From Alphaproteobacteria bacterium (GTDB lineage Bacteria; Pseudomonadota; Alphaproteobacteria; GCA-2731375), in assembly GCA_030746295.1 (NCBI GenBank), contig JASLMY010000028.1, positions 1 through 29,123 on the forward strand: a stretch of DNA of 29,123 nt, given 5' to 3'. The notes below the pieces were generated by a model that saw only the letters and a list, made by a program, of their open reading frames with translations, was not told the origin of the DNA and ran no database searches. The stretch's first letter is position 1; every line of letters begins with the position of its first letter. Below are positions 17,698 through 23,998 of the stretch, in pieces. Made by a program: the position numbers and the translations under genes.

Positions 17698-18354
17698 TCA
17701 GGTCTCCGTGGCCAGGATCCGGGCGATCGAGGCGTCCGGGTCGATCTCGAGATCGCTGGCGCCTGGCTCGTGCCGGCACAAGCTCTTCAGGACGCCGTTC
17801 TTGATGCTGTAGACCCAGCCGTGGACGGTGAGGTCGTTTCCCCTGGCCCAGGCGCCGCGGACGATGGTCGTCCGACAGACGTTGCGCGTCTGCTCGACGA
17901 CGTTGAGCTCGCAGAGAAGATCGACGGCGTCATCTTCGTCGAGGTCTTCCCGGAAGGCCGTCGCGTGTGAGCGACGTACCTGTCTGATGTGCTGCAGCCA
18001 ATTGTCGATCAGGCCGTGATCTTCGTCCGTCATCGCCGCCTTCACGCCGCCGCAGCCGTGGTGCCCACAGACGATGATATGCTTCACTTGCAGCACCCAG
18101 ACGCCATATTGCAGCACCGAGAGGCAATTGAGGTCGGTGGGGACGACCACGTTGGCGATGTTGCGGTGAACGAAGACGCCGCCCGGCGGCAGGTCCATGA
18201 TCTGGTTCGCGGGCACGCGGCTGTCGGCACAGCCGATCCACAGGTATTCCGGCGACTGCTGTTCCGCCAGGTTGACGAAGAAGTCGGGATCGCCCTCCTT
18301 GATGCGCTCGGCCCAGAGCCGATTGCGCTCGAAGACGTCGTCCAGTCGGCTCAT
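17698..18354 (-). CDS. can: Beta-class carbonic anhydrase
   Basis: Interconverts CO2 and bicarbonate in the cytoplasm. Zinc ligands are Cys42 (GCADSR), His98 and Cys101 (CGHHGCGG), with Asp44 and Arg46 as the catalytic dyad; this numbering coincides with E. coli Can. Length is 218 residues from ATG 18354, which has GGGGGAG just upstream; an in-frame start at 18387 would add 11 unlikely residues. The downstream bestrophin gene begins 11 bases after its stop, coupling CO2 hydration to a predicted bicarbonate-permeable channel. Nothing is missing from the active site. Confidence 0.96.
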   Translation of the reverse strand: MSRLDDVFERNRLWAERIKEGDPDFFVNLAEQQSPEYLWIGCADSRVPANQIMDLPPGGVFVHRNIANVVVPTDLNCLSVLQYGVWVLQVKHIIVCGHHGCGGVKAAMTDEDHGLIDNWLQHIRQVRRSHATAFREDLDEDDAVDLLCELNVVEQTRNVCRTTIVRGAWARGNDLTVHGWVYSIKNGVLKSLCRHEPGASDLEIDPDASIARILATET

Positions 18355-18416
18355 CACGCTCCCCCATCTCGCACCGAGGCGGGACATTGACGTGTAGTAT
18401 CGAATAGTTGCTCAGA

Positions 18417-18446
18417 GCTATAAATCCAGCAGGTAGGCCAGCGCAA
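18417..18446 (-). promoter_or_regulatory. Candidate promoter of the carbonic anhydrase-bestrophin pair
   Basis: On the minus strand TTGCGC (18446-18441) and TATAGC (18422-18417) are 18 bases apart, about 60 bases before the carbonic anhydrase start. The 227-base gap between 18387 and 18615 also contains a CTTCGG-loop-CCGAAG hairpin at 18514-18530. I see nothing else in it. Confidence 0.35.
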
Positions 18447-18614
18447 GACGTGCCGCCGTCCGGACCGGCATCGCGCGCCCTTTGCCCGCGCCGCCATTGA
18501 AAGAATTCGATACCTTCGGCGGCTCCGAAGTTGTACGATTGCCAAGGCGTTGCGGGGCGCCGGGGACATGTCGGCCGCGTACTGTTGTTTTTCGGTTTCC
18601 GAGGATGACGGTCG

Positions 18615-18839
18615 ATGAACACGCAACCCGTCTTGCCCTATCCGCTTATCCGCATGTTCGAATATCTCGATATCGATCATGAGCGCGGCCTTAAACTACT
18701 GCCCGAGGCGATGGCGGACGGCATCGAGGCGTGCCTGGCCTGCGACAAGTCCGAAATCTGCGACTTCAATTCCGAAGTCCGCTACTTCCGTTGCCCAAAT
18801 CGCGAACTCTTGGACTGGCTCGAGGATCTGTTGCAGTAG
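18615..18839 (+). CDS. DUF6455-like small cysteine-containing protein
   Basis: A 74-residue protein with the DUF6455 pattern: an N-terminal helix (RMFEYLDIDHERGLKLLPE), then EACLACDKSEICDF with three cysteines, and a fourth cysteine in FRCPNRELLDWL. The spacing (CxxC, C, C) would suit metal or redox chemistry, but no function is established for the family, which I know mainly from alphaproteobacteria. An AGGA precedes the ATG. A cytochrome c gene follows within 70 bases on the same strand. Confidence 0.75.
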   Translation: MNTQPVLPYPLIRMFEYLDIDHERGLKLLPEAMADGIEACLACDKSEICDFNSEVRYFRCPNRELLDWLEDLLQ

Positions 18840-18908
18840 CGGTAGCGCGTTAGCAGACCTCCTGTTGCCGGGGACGCCGCCAATTTGTCGTTGGCACGGC
18901 GCGGCGGC

Positions 18909-19295
18909 GTGAGGGCGCTCGTCAGGCGACTGATCTTGGCGGCGCTGATCATCGCCACGACGCCGAGCGCCATGGCGACCGAGACGATTACGGCGAGGGG
19001 GCGGCTCTTGGCCAAGAAACATTGCACCCTCTGTCACGTCGTCGGCGATTTGAACAGGTTCGGCGGCATCGGCAGCACGCCGTCGTTTCAGCTCCTCGCC
19101 AGCATGAAGGACGGCGAGGAACGGTTCCGGAGCTTCTTTGCCCGGCGGCCGCATGTTTCCTTCGTGACCCTGCCGGACACCAAGCCGCCGACGGACTACC
19201 CGCTCAACGTCAAGCCGCTGGCCTTGAGCTACGACGAGGTCGAGGCCATTGCCGTCTTCGCCCTGACCTTGAAGGACCCGAGGTTGGCCGAGTGA
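18909..19295 (+). CDS. Small periplasmic c-type cytochrome
   Basis: A 128-residue single-heme cytochrome. A clear Sec signal peptide (positively charged RALVRRL, then LILAALIIATTPSAMA) precedes the heme-binding CTLCH motif. The C-terminal half (FFARRPHVSFVTLPDT) contains no methionine in the place expected for the distal heme ligand; the only nearby Met is in LLASMKDGEE, closer to the heme motif. The heme could therefore have an unusual or open sixth site (inference). I prefer GTG 18909 because it gives an ideal signal peptide; TTG 18885 is in frame and would add eight residues. It converges with the MurD-like gene. Confidence 0.85.
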   Translation: MRALVRRLILAALIIATTPSAMATETITARGRLLAKKHCTLCHVVGDLNRFGGIGSTPSFQLLASMKDGEERFRSFFARRPHVSFVTLPDTKPPTDYPLNVKPLALSYDEVEAIAVFALTLKDPRLAE

Positions 19296-19314
19296 TCCCC
19301 TATCCGATGGGTCT

Positions 19315-20265
19315 TCAGTCGAGAAAGAAGCTCTTGATGCTGGCCATCACGGCGTGCGGTTGGGCACCGAGGGAGATTGCGGTGGCATAAGCCGCGGCGG
19401 AGAATAACCCGTCTCTCGCCCGATCCGGGTCGCCGGACGTCGCCAGCTCGGTGACTGGATCGGCCTTGCCGCCGAGGTCGTCATAAAGGACGCCGTCCTC
19501 GACATAAACCCCGCCGGGCGCGGCCCTGCGGCCCGATACCGGAATCAGGATCTGTTCCGCCCGCTGGGCGAGCTCGTCCAACAACGGGCGGCACCTCGAA
19601 TCGTCTGCGTTGACGACCGCGGCCTTGGGTCCGGTCTGTCGATGAAACAGCCATGCCGCGGCCGCATCCGTCGCCGCCAACGAATCTGCCGGCGGCCAGG
19701 GGTCGTCGCCCAGCTCCAGCAGCACGGCAACGTCGAAGGTGATCGAGAGGGTGAGGTCGGCGCGGCCGGGGGGCATCGACAGGACATAATTGCCACCGGC
19801 GTCGAGTGGATGCAGACCCAGCATCGGCCTTTCCGCATCGCCACCGATCTCGCTCTCGCCGACGCTCAATCGCACGACGTGGCCGATCAGGTCGAGGGCC
19901 CGGGCGGCGTCGTGCCGGCAGGCGAGGCCGAGATAAGCGGCGTCTCGCTGTGCCCGTGCCAACAGCTCGGCATCGGAAATTACCTCGCACCCCGCCGCCC
20001 GGGCCCGGGCGACGATGGGATGGGCCGGCTCGCCGTGCGGCAAATGGTGCTCCAGGACCAGGCTTACCGGGATTCGCCAATCGCAGTCCGAGAGATCGAC
20101 CAGCGGCACGTCTTCGGCCGCCGCCGTGGCGCGGCGCCCGGCGTCGTCGTCCCATGCCCAGACCTCGGCACCGCTCATATGCAGGCAACGCGCCGCCATC
20201 GAGCCTTCTTCCCCCAAGCCCAGTACCGCCACGGTGAAGCCATTGAAGGGAAAAAGCTCGATCAT
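19315..20265 (-). CDS. MurD-like protein without the ATP-binding loop (pseudo-enzyme)
   Basis: A 316-residue relative of MurD, the cytoplasmic UDP-MurNAc-Ala--D-Glu ligase. The N-terminal UDP-binding domain is well preserved (TVAVLGLGEEGSMAARCL, AEVWAWDDD, VPLVDLSDCDW). Late central-domain features also remain (AAVVNADDSRCRPLLDELA, APGGVYVEDGVLYDD). The P-loop GTNGKST is absent, however: that region reads YLGLACRHDAARALDLIGH. The magnesium and carbamylated-Lys regions are degenerate, and the C-terminal glutamate-binding domain is missing, since the chain ends soon after the AAAYATAISLG helix. Ligation is therefore very unlikely. The start at ATG 20265 matches the MurD N terminus; the frame runs open upstream but is antisense to another gene. 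Its role is unknown. Confidence 0.82.
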   Translation of the reverse strand: MIELFPFNGFTVAVLGLGEEGSMAARCLHMSGAEVWAWDDDAGRRATAAAEDVPLVDLSDCDWRIPVSLVLEHHLPHGEPAHPIVARARAAGCEVISDAELLARAQRDAAYLGLACRHDAARALDLIGHVVRLSVGESEIGGDAERPMLGLHPLDAGGNYVLSMPPGRADLTLSITFDVAVLLELGDDPWPPADSLAATDAAAAWLFHRQTGPKAAVVNADDSRCRPLLDELAQRAEQILIPVSGRRAAPGGVYVEDGVLYDDLGGKADPVTELATSGDPDRARDGLFSAAAYATAISLGAQPHAVMASIKSFFLD

Positions 20266-20382
20266 GGTGGGGCGTCCGGCTGTCGCTGCAGCGCTTAGTA
20301 TCGGTGCCTCTCGGAGGACTGCCAAGTCGTGGGACGGCGGACCCAATTGCGCTATCATGGCCCCACAGCCGGGGGATCTGGG

Positions 20383-21720
20383 ATGCGCGGTCGATTGGGG
20401 AAGCTTCTCGTCCGTTGGGTCGGCATGGCGGTAGCCGGGGCGATCCTGGCCGTCGGCCTGGCGGGTGCGGTCTCGGCCGACATGGTGGGCCATGGTGGCG
20501 CCATTCGCTCGGTGGCGGTTTCCGACGATGGTGCCCGGGTGATCACGGCCAGTTTCGACTATTCCGCCCGGATCTGGCGCTTCGACGACCAGCGTGAAGT
20601 CGCCGTCCTGGAGGCGCATGACGCCCCGGTCAACGACGCGGTCTTCCTGCCCGGGCGGGCGGGCGCCGTGACCGCCGGCGCCGACGGCAAGATCGTGCAT
20701 TGGAACACCGAGACCGGCCTGCCGAAGAGGGTTCTGCAAGGCCATGATGGGCGTGTGATGGCCTTGGCAGCGTCGGGCGACGGCCGTCGGATCGTCTCGG
20801 GAGGCTGGGACGGCCGCGTCATTCTGTGGGACCTGGCGGCGGCGTCGAAACTGCTCGAGATCGGGGCTGGAGCCGCGGTCAACACGGTCGCCTTCGTGGA
20901 CGGCGACGCGCTTGTCGCCGCCGGTGACCGCGACGGCGGCATTCGGCTTTGGCGCCTGGCCGATTCCGCGGTAGTCGGCCGCTTCCAGGCCCATGCCCTC
21001 GGCGTTACCGGAGTGGTCGCAGGGGCCGATGGAAGACGCCTCTTGTCGATCGGGCGCGACGACACGGCCCGACTTTGGGATCTCGGGCGCCAGTCTCTGA
21101 TTTCGGAGTATCGGTCGCTGCCGGAGCGCAACCCGATCGCCGCCGACCTGTCCTCCGCCGGCGACCGGCTCTTGCTCGCCTATTTGGACGGCAGCGTCGT
21201 TCACATCGACGCCGACAGCGGCGACATCCTGCGCGTCATCAGGGCAGGGGAAGGCCCGGTATGGGGCGTGACCTTTGCCGCCGCGGGGCGCTTTGCCCTC
21301 ACCGCCGGGGCCGACGAGCGGGTCAAGATCTGGCACCTGGAGACCGGCGATGCGATCGGCGTCGCCCACGACGACGAATCCCTGCGCCCGCGGCCCTGGT
21401 TGCAGAGCGCCCATCCCGGTGCCCGGTTGTTTCGAAAATGTGCCGGCTGCCATGCCCTGACCACCGACGAGCGGCAACGCTCAGGCCCGCATTTCGCCGG
21501 TCTCTTCGGCCGCAGAGCCGGTTCCGTCGACGGCTATCGCTATTCTCGCGCGCTGGTCGGAACCGAGCTCGTCTGGGGCCGAGAGACCCTGAGCCGGTTG
21601 TTCGAGCTGGGTCCGGACCGGTATCTGCCGGGGACGAAGATGCCGTTGCAGCGCATTCCGAACAAGGCCGAGTTGGAGAACCTGATCGACTACTTGGAGC
21701 AGATCACCGGGCGCGGCTAG
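20383..21720 (+). CDS. Periplasmic WD40 beta-propeller fused to cytochrome c
   Basis: A 445-residue exported protein. An N-terminal signal or anchor helix (GMAVAGAILAVGLAGAVSA) is followed by seven WD40-type repeats of about 42 residues (about 33-335), enough for one complete propeller. A class I cytochrome c domain follows, with heme motif CAGCH at 353-357 and a methionine ligand in PGTKMPLQRIP. WD40 domains on the periplasmic side joined to a heme domain suggest an electron-transfer protein docking to a partner by its propeller. It lies 205 bases from the end of the formate dehydrogenase operon, facing it. The start is ATG 20383, preceded by GGGGGA; the frame extends 54 bases further upstream without conserved content. 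Confidence 0.9.
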   Translation: MRGRLGKLLVRWVGMAVAGAILAVGLAGAVSADMVGHGGAIRSVAVSDDGARVITASFDYSARIWRFDDQREVAVLEAHDAPVNDAVFLPGRAGAVTAGADGKIVHWNTETGLPKRVLQGHDGRVMALAASGDGRRIVSGGWDGRVILWDLAAASKLLEIGAGAAVNTVAFVDGDALVAAGDRDGGIRLWRLADSAVVGRFQAHALGVTGVVAGADGRRLLSIGRDDTARLWDLGRQSLISEYRSLPERNPIAADLSSAGDRLLLAYLDGSVVHIDADSGDILRVIRAGEGPVWGVTFAAAGRFALTAGADERVKIWHLETGDAIGVAHDDESLRPRPWLQSAHPGARLFRKCAGCHALTTDERQRSGPHFAGLFGRRAGSVDGYRYSRALVGTELVWGRETLSRLFELGPDRYLPGTKMPLQRIPNKAELENLIDYLEQITGRG

Positions 21721-21806
21721 TCGAGCCGCCGGTATCCTGCCGAGTTGGGGGAGACGGGCGTCGGTGCTAGAGTTGCCGTTGCCTGAAGAACCGGAGGGCT
21801 GAGGGA

Positions 21807-21929
21807 ATGAAGGCCATGTGGCTCGGGTTCGCGGCTGCAATTCTCATCGCCGCCGCCGCCGGCGTCGCGCTCGACTACTACGGCGACAGTTCCGCCGAGC
21901 GGTTCAGCGCCGGGGATACGCGGCTCTAG
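21807..21929 (+). CDS. 40-residue single-pass membrane peptide
   Basis: A very short gene: MKAMWLGFAAAILIAAAAGV forms one hydrophobic helix and a 20-residue hydrophilic tail ends SAERFSAGDTRL. GGAGGG lies about ten bases upstream and a second GAGGGA abuts the ATG. The TAG stop (21927-21929) interlocks with the TAG of the opposite formate dehydrogenase gamma gene in a shared CTAG. It follows the WD40-cytochrome gene by 86 bases. Small peptides of this shape occur near respiratory enzymes in alphaproteobacteria, but I know no named function. Confidence 0.6.
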   Translation: MKAMWLGFAAAILIAAAAGVALDYYGDSSAERFSAGDTRL

Positions 21930-22999
21930 TCGCCGGAGGCGGTGTCCGGGCCGCTCGCGGCCGCCTCGTCGAGCCAGAGCGCGTGGTGCTCGCGGGCCCA
22001 GTTCTCGTCGACCTGGCCCGTCGTCACCGCCTCGATCGCCCCCTCCATACCGATCGAGCCGATGTAGATATGGGCGATGATGATGACCATCATACCCAAG
22101 GCCAGGACGCCATGCCAAAGGAGCGCCAGTTGCGTCTCCTGCAACGGCGAAAGGTCGGTCGGCAAGCTGAAGCCGACCATGTTCAAGACCTCGAAGGTGG
22201 CCGAAAAGAGCGCGAACTCGAATGGAAACATCAAACTGACACCGCTGACGCCGAGCGACAGGCCACCGATCACCACGACCCAGAAGATCAGCTTCTGGCC
22301 GGCATTGAACTTCTTGGCCGGCGGATGCACGCCCTTGACCAGCAAGCCGCCGCCCTTGAGGAGCCAGACGACGTCGTGCCGGTTCGGCAGGTTGTGCCGG
22401 ATCCAGATGACCAGCATCAGCAGCACGCCGGCGATGAAGGCGAAGCCTAGATAGTCGTGCGCCAATTTGCCGTAGTAGGTCAGCGCTGCGAAGGCCGATT
22501 GACCGATCAGCGGGACCAGCACGAATTTGCCGTAGAGGATGTTGAGGCCGGTGAGGCTCAAGACGATGAACGAGCCCGCGGTCAGCCAATGGGCGAAGCG
22601 CTCGACGGCGTTGAAGCGCAGCACCGTCCGTCCGGAGAGACCGGGATCGACGCGAATGCGGCCGCGTAGCGTCAGGAAGGCGGCCAGCACGACCACGGTC
22701 GCCAGAAGCGCCCAGCCGCCGACGCTGGCCAGGGGGCCGTTGCGAAAGGCGCGGAAGCTGTCGCCCTCGATCTGGACCAGGGTCGCCGCTTTCTGATCCG
22801 GGATCGAGACGTTGCCCTTGACGCCGCGGCGGATCGCCCGCCACATCTCGGCGTCGCTGGCGCTGCCGAGCGTGCCGCCCGGTACGGTCTCCGAGCCGCC
22901 AGCCTGCGCCGACGCGGGCGAATTCGGTGCCGAAAGGCAAAGCAGCAAGGCCAGCAAGGCAACCGGGCACAACCACCGCCAGCCTGGGTTTCGGATCAT
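21926..22999 (-). CDS. fdoI: Formate dehydrogenase gamma subunit (cytochrome b)
   Basis: Membrane subunit that takes electrons from the FeS subunit through two b hemes and reduces quinone. The 357-residue chain has a signal peptide (LCPVALLALLLCLSAP) and a periplasmic stretch of about 80 residues, then four or five helices with candidate heme His ligands in VERFAHWLTAGSF, GKLAHDYLGFAF, LLWHGVLALGM and IIAHIYIGSIG. The N-terminal extension is common in alphaproteobacterial gamma subunits and absent from E. coli FdnI/FdoI. The start is ATG 22999, with AAGGAA upstream; the frame is open to 23062 without support. It is the last gene of the operon, and its stop overlaps that of a small convergent gene. 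Confidence 0.92.
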   Translation of the reverse strand: MIRNPGWRWLCPVALLALLLCLSAPNSPASAQAGGSETVPGGTLGSASDAEMWRAIRRGVKGNVSIPDQKAATLVQIEGDSFRAFRNGPLASVGGWALLATVVVLAAFLTLRGRIRVDPGLSGRTVLRFNAVERFAHWLTAGSFIVLSLTGLNILYGKFVLVPLIGQSAFAALTYYGKLAHDYLGFAFIAGVLLMLVIWIRHNLPNRHDVVWLLKGGGLLVKGVHPPAKKFNAGQKLIFWVVVIGGLSLGVSGVSLMFPFEFALFSATFEVLNMVGFSLPTDLSPLQETQLALLWHGVLALGMMVIIIAHIYIGSIGMEGAIEAVTTGQVDENWAREHHALWLDEAAASGPDTASGD

Positions 23000-23058
23000 C
23001 GACCGAGTTCCTTCCTCGAAAGCTGCTCCGCGGGGCGCGGTGACCGCTGCCCGGTCCC

Positions 23059-23298
23059 TCACTTCGGCGGCCTGACGTCACCCACCATCTTGTCGATGCG
23101 ACTGACCCCGGCGCCGTCGTCGGCTTGACGGTTCAAACGCGCCGACAGGGCCTGGCGCTGGGCGACGTTGAGGCGCTGATCCGCCTGGCCCTGATAGACG
23201 CCTGGTTGGTAAAGGCGAAACCGTTCCTGCTCTTCCTCGCGACAGCCCACGAGCGCGAGGACGATCAAGATTGCAATCGGCAGGAGGCGGCGTGGCAT
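23059..23298 (-). CDS. Small lipoprotein encoded inside the formate dehydrogenase operon
   Basis: A 79-residue protein with a lipoprotein signal (RRLLPIAILIVLALVGC, lipobox LVGC, Cys19). The mature part is hydrophilic: RFRLYQPGVYQGQADQRL, then a short helix rich in Arg and Gln. It lies between the FeS beta subunit (84 bases) and the cytochrome b subunit (59 bases) and is surely co-transcribed. GGGGAG lies seven bases before ATG 23298. Location in the periplasm on a lipid anchor would put it beside the catalytic subunit. I recognise no named family. Confidence 0.78.
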   Translation of the reverse strand: MPRRLLPIAILIVLALVGCREEEQERFRLYQPGVYQGQADQRLNVAQRQALSARLNRQADDGAGVSRIDKMVGDVRPPK

Positions 23299-23382
23299 AT
23301 GCGCTCCCCGGTCCACTGACACAGTCGTCGGCGGCAGAACGGCACCCGCGAGCAGCGGTCGCATGGCCTCAGCCGATCGGCC

Positions 23383-23979
23383 TCACGATCCCGACTTCAG
23401 CTTGTAGGCGGTGCCCCAGCCCCAAGCGCCAGAACCGAAGCCGCGCGCGACGATGCGTTCGCGATAGATGTTCGAGACCACGTCGCCGTCGCCGCCCAGC
23501 AATGCCTTTGTGGCGCACATCTCGGCACAGATCGGCAACTTGCCCTCGGCCAGGCGGTTGCGGCCATACTTGCGGAACTCGTCGGCCGAGTTGTCCTCTT
23601 CCGGGCCGCCGGCGCAGAAGGTGCATTTGTCCATCTTGCCGCGATTGCCGTAATTGCCGGACATCGGGAATTGGGGCACTCCGAACGGGCAGGCGAAGAA
23701 GCAATATCCGCAGCCGATGCAGAGGTCTTTGGAGTGGAGGACGACGCCTTCCTCGGTTTGATAGATGCAGTCGACCGGACAGACGGCGATGCAGGGCGCG
23801 TCCGAGCAATGCATGCAGGCGACCGAGATCGAGCGCTCGCCGGGCTTGCCGTCGTTGATGGTGACGACCCGGCGACGGTTGATCCCCCAAGGAACCTCGT
23901 TCTCGTTCTTGCACGCGGTCACGCAGCCGTTGCATTCGATGCAGCGCTCGGCGTCACAGAGAAACTTCATACGAGCCAT
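23383..23979 (-). CDS. fdoH: Formate dehydrogenase beta subunit, four [4Fe-4S] clusters
   Basis: Electron-transfer subunit between the catalytic alpha subunit and cytochrome b. Four Cys groups are visible in order: CIECNGCVTAC (13-23), CMHCSDAPCIAVC, CIGCGYCFFAC and CTFC with the later CAEMC. The chain is 198 residues and, unlike E. coli FdnH, has no C-terminal membrane helix, so it must be held by the gamma subunit. GAGGGGAGG lies just before ATG 23979. It follows the alpha subunit by 19 bases. Confidence 0.93.
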   Translation of the reverse strand: MARMKFLCDAERCIECNGCVTACKNENEVPWGINRRRVVTINDGKPGERSISVACMHCSDAPCIAVCPVDCIYQTEEGVVLHSKDLCIGCGYCFFACPFGVPQFPMSGNYGNRGKMDKCTFCAGGPEEDNSADEFRKYGRNRLAEGKLPICAEMCATKALLGGDGDVVSNIYRERIVARGFGSGAWGWGTAYKLKSGS

Positions 23980-23998
23980 GGTTTTTCCTCCCCTCGCC

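Noticed and set aside
20266..21477. Upstream extension of the MurD-like frame
   Set aside because: The open frame continues for 1.2 kb but is antisense to the WD40-cytochrome gene; family similarity begins at the ATG at 20265.
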